Below, piece after piece: positions 1 through 8,373 of a DNA stretch of 27,102 bases. The translations under genes and the position numbers were made by a program. Positions within the stretch are counted from its first letter, which is position 1. The number at the start of each line of letters is the position of its first letter. Location of the stretch: assembly GCA_046594105.1 (NCBI GenBank), contig JBKJQB010000302.1, positions 1 through 27,102 on the forward strand, written 5' to 3'. This DNA is from JBDSGC01 sp046594105 (GTDB lineage: Bacteria > Acidobacteriota > Thermoanaerobaculia > Gp7-AA8). The notes under the pieces are model-generated. The model saw only the letters and a program-made list of their open reading frames with translations. It made no database searches and was not told the origin of the DNA.

Positions 1-24
1 AACGCTGTGCGCATCCTGAATTAC

Positions 25-130
25 GATCTCAGGGGCGGCCGGGACGGCCGCACCACACCCCCCCGCGCACAACGTTGGTCTCATCGAATATGAGCGATAT
101 CAGGAGCGGCCGGGACGGCCGCACCACACC
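25..130. repeat. Two 35-bp direct repeats, each carrying a GGCCG-type hairpin
   Basis: Bases 25-59 and 96-130 are direct copies with 33 of 35 positions identical and a 71-bp period. Each contains the palindrome GCGGCCGGGACGGCCGC (35-51 and 106-122), with 7-bp arms and a 3-base loop. The copies lie just upstream of the carboxylase gene. If translation began at the ATG at 90, the second copy would be read as protein. Related hairpins occur at 9011-9025 and 21442-21462, so this looks like a dispersed intergenic element with a local tandem copy. Confidence 0.8.
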
Positions 131-161
131 ACCACACCTGATCAGCTACACTTCGCGCCGC

Positions 162-1769
162 ATGGAATCGATGGCCAGCCGGTTGGATCCGGCGTCTGAA
201 GAATTCAAGAAAAACGCCTTGCGGATGGAGTCTCTCGTTGCGGAGTTGAACGAGCGACTGGCATCCGCGAAGCTGGGCGGTGGTCCGAAATCAGTAGCCC
301 GCCATCGCCAGCAGGGAAAACTTCCGGTTCGTGAGCGCATCGCCGCGCTGCTCGACCCCGACACGCCGTTTCTCGAACTCTCCCCGCTGGCCGCCGGCGG
401 CATGTACGACGACGACGCCCCCGGTGCGGGGATGGTCACCGGCATCGGTCGGGTGCAGGGTCGTGAGTGCCTGATCATTGCCAACGACGCCACCGTCAAG
501 GGCGGGACCTATTTCCCGATGACGGTGAAGAAGCACCTGCGCGCGCAGGAGATCGCGCTGCAGAATCATCTTCCCTGCATTTATCTGGTGGACTCCGGCG
601 GGGCTTTTCTTCCCCTGCAGGCTGAAGTTTTTCCCGATCGCGAGCACTTCGGGCGAATCTTCTACAACCAGGCGATCATGTCGGCGCAGGAGATCCCGCA
701 GATCTCGGCGGTGATGGGATCGTGCACCGCCGGCGGCGCCTACGTTCCTGCGATGTCCGACGAAGCGGTGATCGTGAAGGGAACGGGGACGATTTTCCTG
801 GGCGGTCCTCCGCTGGTGCGGGCGGCCACGGGCGAAGAAGTGACGGCCGAAGAACTTGGTGGAGCGGACGTGCACACCCGCATCAGCGGTGTGGCGGATT
901 ACTTCGCCGAGGATGATCTCGATGCGCTGGCGCAGGTGCGGAACATCGTGGAGACTCTGCGTTTCGACAAGATGGAACCTGCCGGGAGAATTGCCAGCGA
1001 AGAGCCGCTCTTCGATGCGAAAGAGCTGTATGGCGTGATCCCGGACGAAACGCGCAGGCCTTACGACGTCCGCGAAGTGATCGCCCGCATTGTCGACGGC
1101 TCGCGGTTTCAGGAGTTCAAGGAGCGCTACGCCCCGACGGTGGTTACCGGCTTCGCGCGGATTTTCGGCTACCGCGTGGGGATCCTCGCCAACAACGGGG
1201 TGCTGTTCTCCGAATCGGCGCTGAAGGCGACGCATTTCATCGAGCTGTGCAATCAGCGGCGCGTGCCCCTGCTGTTTCTGCAGAACATCACCGGCTTCAT
1301 GGTGGGCAAGCAGTATGAGCGGGGAGGTATCGCCAAGGACGGCGCCAAGATGGTGCATGCCGTCGCCAACTCCACCGTCCCCAAGTTCACGGTGATCATC
1401 GGCGGTTCGTTCGGTGCAGGAAACTACGGGATGTGCGGTCGGGCCTACTCCCCCCGCTTCCTCTGGATGTGGCCGAACTCCCGGATCAGCGTGATGGGAG
1501 GGGAGCAGGCCTCCGGCGTCCTCACCACCGTCAAACGCGACCAGATGGCTCGTGAGGGCAAGATCATGACGGCCGAAGAAGAGAGCGCCATCGCCGATCC
1601 GGTGCTCCAGAAATATGAGAGCGAAGGCAGCCCGTACTACTCCACCGCGCGGTTGTGGGATGACGGAGTGATCGATCCCGCAGACACCCGCGCGTATCTC
1701 GGTCTCGGTTTATCGATCTCCTACAACGCGCCGATCGAGGATCCCCGATTCGGCGTCTTCAGGATGTAG
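162..1769 (+). CDS. mccB: Methylcrotonyl-CoA carboxylase, carboxyltransferase (beta) subunit
   Basis: This is the carboxyltransferase subunit of a biotin-dependent acyl-CoA carboxylase. It moves carboxyl from biotin to 3-methylcrotonyl-CoA in leucine breakdown in the cytoplasm. Visible family motifs are GRECLIIANDATVKGGTY, the oxyanion segment VMGSCTAGGAYVPAMSDE, LGGADVHTRISGVADY in the N-half, and NITGFMVGKQYE plus GGSFGAGNYGMCGRAY in the C-half. Motif wording fits the MCC type better than propionyl-CoA carboxylase. Starting at ATG 162 gives 535 residues, the usual family length. ATG 171 is also possible, and ATG 90 would translate a hairpin repeat and is less likely. No strong ribosome site precedes 162. 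The biotin-carrying alpha subunit is not in the window. A HAD phosphatase follows after two bases. Confidence 0.9.
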   Translation: MESMASRLDPASEEFKKNALRMESLVAELNERLASAKLGGGPKSVARHRQQGKLPVRERIAALLDPDTPFLELSPLAAGGMYDDDAPGAGMVTGIGRVQGRECLIIANDATVKGGTYFPMTVKKHLRAQEIALQNHLPCIYLVDSGGAFLPLQAEVFPDREHFGRIFYNQAIMSAQEIPQISAVMGSCTAGGAYVPAMSDEAVIVKGTGTIFLGGPPLVRAATGEEVTAEELGGADVHTRISGVADYFAEDDLDALAQVRNIVETLRFDKMEPAGRIASEEPLFDAKELYGVIPDETRRPYDVREVIARIVDGSRFQEFKERYAPTVVTGFARIFGYRVGILANNGVLFSESALKATHFIELCNQRRVPLLFLQNITGFMVGKQYERGGIAKDGAKMVHAVANSTVPKFTVIIGGSFGAGNYGMCGRAYSPRFLWMWPNSRISVMGGEQASGVLTTVKRDQMAREGKIMTAEEESAIADPVLQKYESEGSPYYSTARLWDDGVIDPADTRAYLGLGLSISYNAPIEDPRFGVFRM

Positions 1770-1771
1770 CC

Positions 1772-2410
1772 ATGGAAATCACCTGGTTCCTGTTCGACCT
1801 CGGAAACACCGTCATCAAGCTGGCCTATGAGCGGGTGATGGAGAACATCTGCAAAGCGTCCTCCACCACACGCGACGAACTGCTGGAGCTGTTCGAAGCA
1901 CCAAATTCCTATCGCGACATGGAGCGCGGAACGGCCAGCTTCCAGGATTTCTACGAGACCATGCGCGAGCGCGCCGGATACCGCGGCTCGGCGCAGGATT
2001 TTCAGGCCGTGTGGTCCGATTTCTTCGACGGGCCGATCCCGGGGATCGAGACGGTGCTGGAGGAAGTCCGCAAACGGTATCGAGTGGCGTTTCTTTCCAA
2101 CTCCAACGAGGTACACGCCGAGGTGATCCCGCGGAAGTTTGGTGGGCTTTTCCAGAAAGATGATCGCTTCATCTTTTCGTATCGGTTCCAGTGCGCCAAG
2201 CCCGATCCGGAGTTGTACCGCCGAGCTCTCGAAGTGGTGGGAGCTCTCCCGCAGCAGATCGTCTTCATCGATGACCTGCTGGAAAACGTGCACGCCGCGC
2301 GCAGTCTGGGGATGCACGCCATTCAATTCGAGGATAGCGCCAGCCTGCTGAAGACGCTTCGGGCGGACGGTCTTCTCGCCCGCCCTGGGTCAACGCGGCA
2401 AACGGCCTGA
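1772..2410 (+). CDS. HAD-IA family phosphatase, YihX-like
   Basis: This 212-residue cytoplasmic HAD hydrolase carries all four motifs: motif I FDLGNT with nucleophile D9, motif II FLSNSN, motif III lysine in CAKPDPELY, and motif IV FIDDLLENV. The usual second aspartate of motif I is glycine (DLG), as in Escherichia coli YihX, an alpha-glucose-1-phosphate phosphatase; the overall pattern follows that subgroup. The physiological substrate cannot be read from sequence. The start lies two bases after the carboxylase stop, with AGGA seven bases upstream and inside the carboxylase gene, so the two are probably cotranscribed. Its stop is two bases from the stop of the convergent zinc-ribbon gene. 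Confidence 0.85.
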   Translation: MEITWFLFDLGNTVIKLAYERVMENICKASSTTRDELLELFEAPNSYRDMERGTASFQDFYETMRERAGYRGSAQDFQAVWSDFFDGPIPGIETVLEEVRKRYRVAFLSNSNEVHAEVIPRKFGGLFQKDDRFIFSYRFQCAKPDPELYRRALEVVGALPQQIVFIDDLLENVHAARSLGMHAIQFEDSASLLKTLRADGLLARPGSTRQTA

Positions 2411-2412
2411 GC

Positions 2413-3459
2413 TCAGAGCCCGTTGGCTACGGTGCGGGTCAGTTGATCATTCCCGTACCACTGCCGATGGAACTGCAGGAGGGCGTCGCGGTTCTTATCG
2501 CCAACCGGTAGCGCCGCAGGGTGGCTGCCGACCGAGTGGAAGAGTCGCGGGAGGCGGTAGAGCACATAGTCGAAGTTCTGCTTCGCGTATTCGTTGCCGA
2601 CCTGCTGGAACGAATTGCCGTCGATGGAGAACTTGGTGGTTCCCTTGTAGGAGAGGTCCACGCGCTGAAGTTTCTTCTCGCGCATCTTCTTGGCGAACTC
2701 GAGGAAGGCGGTGTGCACGTCGATAGGAGTCTGCCGAACGCCAAGCTGGCGCAGGTCATAAACGACCACACCGGGCACCACCCAGTACTGATAGTGCGCT
2801 GAGACTTCCATGCCTGCGAACGCCGAGTTCTCTTTCAGAACCTGGTTCATTGGCTGCTGGACGAGCAGCATGTTGGCGGTGTAGCCGATCAGTGCGGCCA
2901 CCAGAGGAGTTCCCACGAAGACGAGCTTTTTCTTTCCAAAGTTCGGGATGGGGATGGAGACGCGCTCGAACTTGAGCTGACGAAGCACGCGCTTGAGAAG
3001 CGGCGTTTTCTCTCCCGCACCCTTCGTTGGAGGCGGCTCGGCCGGAATCGCGTAGTAAAGGATCGAGAGGAGAAGCCCGGCGCCGATCGAAACCAGCCCC
3101 ACGGGGCGGAAGACCACCAGAGCGGCCAGCCCGAACATGTAGGCGACCCAGCTCCCGTAGTTGATGCGCGATCGGAGCTTTTGCGCGCGCTCGCGGTAGA
3201 AGTCCTCGTTGATGATTTCCGAGCAATGCTTACAACGGATCGCTTTCGCGTCGATCTCGCCACCGCAGAACTGGCAGGCTGCGACTTCGCGGTCACGCGC
3301 CCGACGCTTTTGCCCGGCGTAGTCCTCGGAGCGCCGCTTCTGGGCAGGCTCCAGGGATGCCGCCGCCGGCGACGAAACGAGGTTGAGCATGAGGAGGCCG
3401 CAGCTGGGGCATGCGGCTGCGTTCGTTTCGTTCAGCGAGTTGCATTCCGGACAATGCAT
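2413..3459 (-). CDS. Membrane protein with two N-terminal zinc ribbons
   Basis: I do not recognise a named function. The 348-residue protein begins with a CxxC-x10-CxxC zinc ribbon (C3, C6, C17, C20). A charged linker and a second ribbon (C62, C65, C76, C79) follow. Two adjacent hydrophobic segments lie around residues 100-140 and a third at about 177-200. The C-terminal ~145 residues are soluble and rich in aromatic residues. The start at 3459 is chosen because GAGGT sits five bases upstream; an in-frame ATG 36 bases further out lacks this support. The gene stands alone between a convergent HAD gene and the DUF5777 barrel gene. A role in sensing or in envelope assembly is only a guess. Confidence 0.8.
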   Translation of the reverse strand: MHCPECNSLNETNAAACPSCGLLMLNLVSSPAAASLEPAQKRRSEDYAGQKRRARDREVAACQFCGGEIDAKAIRCKHCSEIINEDFYRERAQKLRSRINYGSWVAYMFGLAALVVFRPVGLVSIGAGLLLSILYYAIPAEPPPTKGAGEKTPLLKRVLRQLKFERVSIPIPNFGKKKLVFVGTPLVAALIGYTANMLLVQQPMNQVLKENSAFAGMEVSAHYQYWVVPGVVVYDLRQLGVRQTPIDVHTAFLEFAKKMREKKLQRVDLSYKGTTKFSIDGNSFQQVGNEYAKQNFDYVLYRLPRLFHSVGSHPAALPVGDKNRDALLQFHRQWYGNDQLTRTVANGL

Positions 3460-3575
3460 TTGAGACCTCGAGAGTGCAAACCGCCGGCCATGCAAATAAG
3501 TTCCAATTTCGCTAGAGATTGCGGCTGCTCAACCTCGATGTCTATGGCCGAGTTCGCTCCTGCCCGCGCCCGACC

Positions 3576-4487
3576 CTACCTCCCGAAACGGCGCTCGATG
3601 TTGAATCCGAGGTGGATGTCCCCGCGATTGAGGGGCGATCCGACGTAGGTGGAGGTTACGTACTGATCGACATGGGTGGCGTTGGAGTTGGTGAGGAGAA
3701 TCTCGAAGTAGTGTCCGCCCACCGCGCGCTTGAATCCGAGGGCCCAGGCAAAGCTGGATTTCACATCGCGGGGCAGGTCGCGGTTCTCGGGGATCAGCTC
3801 TCCGATCAGGCTCAGCCCATCCCGGAGCTGCAACGCCGCGCCCAGGGGGATGTTCGTGGCATGGCGGAACAGAGCAATGGAGGTGTCGCCACTCACCGCG
3901 CGTCCCGCATTCGTGACGAACGTTGGAATGGCGAAGACTTCGACACGCGATCCGATCGACCGGGAGACGATGGCCTGGGCGAACCAGGACGTGCGATCGC
4001 GAAGTTCACGCTCCGTGCGCCAGTCCATTCCGCCTCGCAGGGCCACGGAGACCGGCAGTGCGGGAGCCTGCTGCATGACCAGATATTTGGCGCCGAGCTC
4101 GATGTCGTCGAGAGCGTTGCTGCGTAGGAACGAGACCTCGAGATCCTGACGCAGGGCGTACGACCCGCCGATGCCGACATCTGCGTTGCTGTCGAGGCCC
4201 CACAGCGAATGCACGCGATCGCTGACGCTTCCTTCATCGAGGGACTGGTTGAAGCGATGGGTGAATTTCACCTCCCATGATCCCGAACCGGGGATATGCG
4301 AGGTCGGCAAGGAGAGAAGCGTATCCCCGAGTGGGATCATCTTGATGGGCGTTCCGCCGTTGGGCCCTGCTTGCTGAGCGAGGGCGAGCGGAGCCAGCAG
4401 GATGCAGAGCGCCGATGGCAGGAGCCTGGAAATGAGCTTTCCCGTTAGTGCTTGCCGCCCGCCATGGGTCGTTTCGTGATCAATCAT
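3576..4487 (-). CDS. DUF5777-like outer-membrane beta-barrel protein
   Basis: The 303-residue product has a long N-region and a hydrophobic signal segment (about residues 20-37) ending in a likely cleavage site after LALA. Alternating short beta-strand-like stretches with Gly and aromatic residues follow, ending in FNIERRFGR, as in outer-membrane barrels. The pattern fits the DUF5777 barrel family, whose function is unknown; members are often found beside c-type cytochromes. Here the gene directly before it encodes a haem-c-like lipoprotein, and the two overlap by eight bases (4480-4487), so they are probably one operon. GAGGAG lies upstream of the start inside the cytochrome gene. A role linked to periplasmic redox chemistry is an inference from context. 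Confidence 0.75.
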   Translation of the reverse strand: MIDHETTHGGRQALTGKLISRLLPSALCILLAPLALAQQAGPNGGTPIKMIPLGDTLLSLPTSHIPGSGSWEVKFTHRFNQSLDEGSVSDRVHSLWGLDSNADVGIGGSYALRQDLEVSFLRSNALDDIELGAKYLVMQQAPALPVSVALRGGMDWRTERELRDRTSWFAQAIVSRSIGSRVEVFAIPTFVTNAGRAVSGDTSIALFRHATNIPLGAALQLRDGLSLIGELIPENRDLPRDVKSSFAWALGFKRAVGGHYFEILLTNSNATHVDQYVTSTYVGSPLNRGDIHLGFNIERRFGR

Positions 4488-4905
4488 TCGGCGCTCCTCT
4501 GCGGATCCAGTCGCGGATCAGTCTGATCTGCGCATCGCTCAGGTAGGGTCCACCCTGCGGCATGCGATCGCCGGTGATCCCGGAGCCGGTAATTTTGCGA
4601 TAGAGGTAAGAATTGGCGGGATCGAACGGCGTCACGCGTTTCAGCGGGGATCTCTGCACGCTTGGCTGACCCACGGTCATGGCATAGGCGCGGCCTGGCG
4701 AGAGGATCATCCCTTCCTGGCGCCCGAGGGGATCGTGACAGCCGAGTTGTGCACAGGTCGGAGTGAAAATCTCGTTGGAAACGCGGGTGAAGGTGGCGGT
4801 GACATCGATCGGCTCGCCGGTCCCCCCGCCGGGATCGGTGGGGAGCTCCTTGAGCTTTCCGCAGGCGGTGATGGCGAGAAGGAAAACGAGGGCAACCCGT
4901 CTCAT
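4480..4905 (-). CDS. Cytochrome c-like lipoprotein with a CX4CH haem motif
   Basis: The 141-residue protein has a lipoprotein signal with lipobox ITAC (C15), placing it in the envelope. A haem-attachment-like motif CAQLGCH follows (C51, C56, H57), with four rather than two residues between the cysteines. A later GDRMPQGGPYLS segment supplies a probable distal ligand, M115, and the C-terminus ends DWIRRGA as in short c-type cytochromes of this class. The known family has both CXXCH and longer-spaced variants. Whether this copy binds haem covalently is not proven by sequence. It overlaps the DUF5777 barrel gene by eight bases and is its probable partner. It could alternatively be a haem-free relative of the same fold. 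Confidence 0.8.
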   Translation of the reverse strand: MRRVALVFLLAITACGKLKELPTDPGGGTGEPIDVTATFTRVSNEIFTPTCAQLGCHDPLGRQEGMILSPGRAYAMTVGQPSVQRSPLKRVTPFDPANSYLYRKITGSGITGDRMPQGGPYLSDAQIRLIRDWIRRGAPND

Positions 4906-4981
4906 TGGGCGCGAAGGTTAGCACAACGATTTTGCTGCAATCGGGTGCTGCGGTAACGATCCGGCGAACGCCGCAAAGCAG

Positions 4982-5006
4982 GAAGAGCCGCGCGAGGCGG
5001 CTCTTC
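4982..5006 (-). terminator. Hairpin downstream of the diiron gene
   Basis: A perfect 10-bp stem (GAAGAGCCGC, 4982-4991, with its complement at 4997-5006) encloses a 5-base loop, 22 bases past the stop of the minus-strand diiron gene. The bases after the stem in that direction are CTGCTTT, so the U-tract is poor. Termination or 3'-end protection is the likely role. Confidence 0.5.
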
Positions 5007-5028
5007 AAAAACGGGGAGGGGAAGGTGA

Positions 5029-6285
5029 TTACCAGCCGTACTGGCCGCCGGCGGGACGCTGGTGGCCAAGCAGAGCCTCGCGGTACTTTGCGAACTCCTT
5101 GTCGCGGACGTAGTAGGAGGGAAGATTGCTCTCCACGTACTGAAGGTACTTTTCGCCCGAGAGGGGCTTGCCGGCTTCCATCATCAGATTGCCGTTCACG
5201 TCGTACGGCATGAAGACGATCTCCTCCATGCCGCGGGAGCGGAAAAATTTCGGATCGGGAGCGAACAGCAGATCGCCGGGAGCGATCCCCTTGATGGTCT
5301 CGCCGGTGTCCTGGACCTCACGCACGAGGCTCCGTGCGTCGGGAGCGGTGATGTCTTTGACTTTGGACTGGACCACGGCCACGTTGGCCAGTTCCAGGAC
5401 TTCGCGAACCTCGTTGAAGTACTCGCTCTGGACCGTGCCGTTGTTGCGGTCCTTGAAGCCGAAGGCGATGGCCGTCTCGCCGCCGCGCTCGTTGCCGAAC
5501 ATCTCCACGCCTCGGGGAATCCACACGTTCAGCGTCTTCTGCAGGTCGTCGATTGAGTACTTTCCAGTGCCGTTGTTGGCACTGATGGCCAGATCCCGCA
5601 GAAACATGCGGCCCGATCCGATGTGGAAGCCTTCTTCCGAGAGCATGGGGCCCATGGAGCGGGCCATGGGAGCGTACGAGAACACTTTCTGCATCTCCAG
5701 CTGGAACTTGCCGACCAGATCGATGACCGTAGCGAACACCACGTTGTCGACGAAGTTGTAGAAGGGGATGTTGAAAGCGTCGAGGACGTGATTGCCCAGC
5801 TCCATGGCCAGGAGCTCGTCCATGGTGTCTTTGGCCACGTCGGGGTGGCCCGGCTTCTTCCACGACTTGTCGTGATCGAAGACCCAGAACATCTGATATC
5901 CGTGCCGCAGCTCCTCGGTCATGATGCGGAGGACCGCCATCTTCATCTGATCGGTGGGCGCCTCTTCCAGGGTCAGGCGGTGCTGCTGGATGGAGCCGAG
6001 CTCGGTGGAGGCCTGCGCCCGGATGATGTCGCGCGCGGTGTAGAACATGTTGCCCACCATGTCTCCGGCGTTCTGGAACCGCGGCTGCCCGGCCATCCGC
6101 CCGAATCCGATGTCCTCGGAGTTGAGTTTTCCGATTTTGGCGAACAGCTGGAACGGGGTCTGGGAGGCGTAGTAGCGGCTCCAGTTCTTCTGCAGGTAAT
6201 CGAATTCAGGGAAGTTCTTCTTCTGCCACGCCACCACGGCCTCGTGATATTTCGGTGTGATGGTCTCGGTTGAATAGGCTGCCAA
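5029..6285 (-). CDS. Phenylacetate-catabolism/BoxB-like diiron protein
   Basis: The 418-residue protein belongs to the phenylacetic-acid catabolic (PaaA/BoxB) group of ferritin-like diiron oxygenases. Candidate iron ligands are E95 and H102 in TELGSIQQH, E124/E125 and H128 in MTEELRH, and E217/E218 and H221 in MLSEEGFH. Known relatives epoxidise aryl-CoA thioesters, but PaaA is about 310 residues and BoxB about 470, so the exact substrate is open. The start is placed at TTG 6285 because AGGAGG sits four bases before it; an upstream ATG at 6336 has no such signal. No paaB-E, boxA or boxC partners are nearby. The gene is divergent from the HD-GYP gene. Confidence 0.8.
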   Translation of the reverse strand: MAAYSTETITPKYHEAVVAWQKKNFPEFDYLQKNWSRYYASQTPFQLFAKIGKLNSEDIGFGRMAGQPRFQNAGDMVGNMFYTARDIIRAQASTELGSIQQHRLTLEEAPTDQMKMAVLRIMTEELRHGYQMFWVFDHDKSWKKPGHPDVAKDTMDELLAMELGNHVLDAFNIPFYNFVDNVVFATVIDLVGKFQLEMQKVFSYAPMARSMGPMLSEEGFHIGSGRMFLRDLAISANNGTGKYSIDDLQKTLNVWIPRGVEMFGNERGGETAIAFGFKDRNNGTVQSEYFNEVREVLELANVAVVQSKVKDITAPDARSLVREVQDTGETIKGIAPGDLLFAPDPKFFRSRGMEEIVFMPYDVNGNLMMEAGKPLSGEKYLQYVESNLPSYYVRDKEFAKYREALLGHQRPAGGQYGW

Positions 6286-6447
6286 GGATCCTCCTGAGGG
6301 TGCAGGGCTGTGCAACGCCAGCACTGCAGTGAACATTCTCGATTCGGTGCGATAATGCCGCGCTGCGCGGCGGGGGATTGTAAGCGGTTACCGCGTTTCT
6401 CAGGAAGATCGCCCCCGCGTGGAGTGGTTGGCACCGACGCGAAGGCA
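6286..6447. promoter_or_regulatory. Divergent intergenic region between diiron and HD-GYP genes
   Basis: This 162-base space must hold both divergent promoters. The plus strand has a GATAAT at 6351-6356, about 92 bases before the HD-GYP start, but I see no convincing -35 box. A small palindrome with CCGCGC and GCGCGG arms follows at 6358-6370. For the minus-strand gene only the AGGAGG ribosome site is clear. Confidence 0.35.
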
Positions 6448-8373
6448 ATGCAGACGCTTACCCTGATTCATCCCGCCGACTTTCCGATCGGGCGATACGC
6501 TGAGGCGCTCAGCCGCGAGGCGATCTCTTCTTCGTCGTTCCAGCACCTCGATCAGATCCGGCCCGACGGCCATTCGCTGCGGGTCCTGCTGGTGCAGCCG
6601 GGAAACGATCGCGATCCCCCAGCCTCCCTGGATGCCAGGACGGCAGTCCTCGGAATCGGCTTGAGCGAGCAGCCGAAATGGCTCGGGGACGACAGCATTT
6701 ATCTGCAGCTGCCCGCCGATCCTTCCGGCCCTGTTCTGCTGGCGGCGGTGCGTCGGGCCTATCTATACCTCCATCAGAAGGCCCGTGCCGATCAGCTCGA
6801 GGGGCAGCTCAACGAGCGGACCCGCGAGCTGCGCCAGGTCAGCGAAGTGGGAATCGCCTTGTCGGCAGAGCGAGACCATTCGGTTCTGCTGACCACGATT
6901 CTCAGCAAGGCGCGCGAGCTTTCAAGGTCCGACGCCGGCTCGTTGTATCTCCTCGATACCTCCAGCGGGGAGCGGATGCTCCGGTGGAAGCTGGCCCAGA
7001 ACGACTCCATCGATGTGGAAGGGTTCGAAGAGAAGCTCCTTCCCATCACTCGGAAGAGTCTGGCCGGCTACGTTGCCCTCACCGGCGAGATGCTGGTGAT
7101 CGACGACGCGTACGCCCTGCCTGCGGAGGCGGAATACACGATCAACACTTCGTTCGACGAGAAGAACGGATACCTGACGCGATCCATCCTGGTCTTTCCG
7201 ATGACGAACCATGCCGGCGACGTGATCGGAGTGCTGCAACTCATCAATCGTAAGCGCGCCGGCGCTCCGGCGAAGCTCACGGCAGCGACGGTTCCGAACG
7301 AAGTGACTTCGTTCGAGGCGGAAGCCGTCGAGTTGATGCGCTCGCTGGCGGGGCAGGCCGCCGTGGCAGTGGAGAACAATCTTCTCTACGAATCCATCGA
7401 GCGGCTGTTTGAAGGATTCGTCACCGCTGCGGTCACCGCCATCGAGCAGCGCGATCCGACCACCTCCGGTCACTCCTTCCGTGTCGCTGACCTCACGGTG
7501 GAGCTGGCCCGGGTCATCGACCGGATCGACGCCGGGCAGTTCCGGGACACTCACTTTTCCATCGATCAGGTACGCGAGATCCGATACGCCTCCCTTCTCC
7601 ATGATTTCGGCAAGGTCGGAGTGCGCGAGCAGGTGCTGGTCAAAGAGAAGAAGCTCTACCCCATGCAGCTGGAGACCATCCGGGCGCGCTTCGAATTTGT
7701 CATGAAGTCCGCGGAGAACGACGCCAATCGCCGGCGGGTCGAATACCTGGTCGAGCACGGCCCGAAAGGATTCGAGGAGTTCCACCGCCAGGTCACCACG
7801 GGGCTCGAGGAGTCTCTCGGTCGCCTGCGGAAGGACTTCCAGTTCGTGGCGCAGTCCAACGAGCCGACGGTGCTGCCGGAAGGAGAGTTCCAGTACCTGC
7901 AGCAGCTGGCCCAGCGCGAGTTCGACGATCTGGAGGGGGAGCAGCGCCTGCTCATCAGCCCCGAAGAGGCGCGGATTCTCTCCATCCGGAAGGGCAACCT
8001 CGATCCGGCCGAACGGACCGAGATCGAAAGCCATGTCACCCATACCTTCAACTTTCTCCGGAAGATCCCCTGGACCAAAGATCTCTCCGCCGTCGCCGAC
8101 ATCGCCTACGCCCACCACGAGAAGCTGAATGGACGGGGCTACCCCCGCAAGCTCAACGCGACCGAGATCCCCATCCAGTCGCGGATGATGACCATCTCGG
8201 ACATCTACGACGCGCTCACCGCGAATGACCGGCCTTACAAGCGAGCCATTTCGACGGAACGGGCCCTCGACATTCTGAAGATGGAGGTCAACGACGGGCT
8301 GCTGGACTCGCCGCTGCTCAACGTGTTCGTGGAGTCGAAGGTCTACGAACGCGCGGGCATCCTGCGCTCGTGA
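6448..8373 (+). CDS. GAF and HD-GYP domain protein (putative cyclic-di-GMP phosphodiesterase)
   Basis: The 641-residue cytoplasmic protein has an N-terminal receiver-like region (about 1-110) without a clear phospho-acceptor, a short coiled coil (about 112-135), a GAF domain (about 135-315) and an HD-GYP domain (about 325-640). Catalytic-type motifs are SGHSFRVADL, LLHDFGKVGV, HHEKLNGRGYP and SDIYDALTANDRPYKRA, so the phosphodiesterase core looks intact. HDFGKVGV and HHEKLNGRGYP are about 165 residues apart instead of about 65, because of a helical, charged insert after VLVKEKKLYP. ATG 6448 has a weak GAAGG; GTG 6424 is an alternative. The stop overlaps the next gene by four bases (GTGA), indicating translational coupling. 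Confidence 0.85.
   Translation: MQTLTLIHPADFPIGRYAEALSREAISSSSFQHLDQIRPDGHSLRVLLVQPGNDRDPPASLDARTAVLGIGLSEQPKWLGDDSIYLQLPADPSGPVLLAAVRRAYLYLHQKARADQLEGQLNERTRELRQVSEVGIALSAERDHSVLLTTILSKARELSRSDAGSLYLLDTSSGERMLRWKLAQNDSIDVEGFEEKLLPITRKSLAGYVALTGEMLVIDDAYALPAEAEYTINTSFDEKNGYLTRSILVFPMTNHAGDVIGVLQLINRKRAGAPAKLTAATVPNEVTSFEAEAVELMRSLAGQAAVAVENNLLYESIERLFEGFVTAAVTAIEQRDPTTSGHSFRVADLTVELARVIDRIDAGQFRDTHFSIDQVREIRYASLLHDFGKVGVREQVLVKEKKLYPMQLETIRARFEFVMKSAENDANRRRVEYLVEHGPKGFEEFHRQVTTGLEESLGRLRKDFQFVAQSNEPTVLPEGEFQYLQQLAQREFDDLEGEQRLLISPEEARILSIRKGNLDPAERTEIESHVTHTFNFLRKIPWTKDLSAVADIAYAHHEKLNGRGYPRKLNATEIPIQSRMMTISDIYDALTANDRPYKRAISTERALDILKMEVNDGLLDSPLLNVFVESKVYERAGILRS

Noticed and set aside
1..93. 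Possible 3' end of an upstream gene, open from base 1 to TGA 91-93 and overlapping ATG 90
   Set aside because: Only 30 codons are visible, about a third of them in the repeat, and no family can be recognised.
4982..5006. Hairpin as a plus-strand intrinsic terminator
   Set aside because: On the plus strand the stem is followed by A residues, and there is no plus-strand gene before it; it fits the minus-strand gene better.
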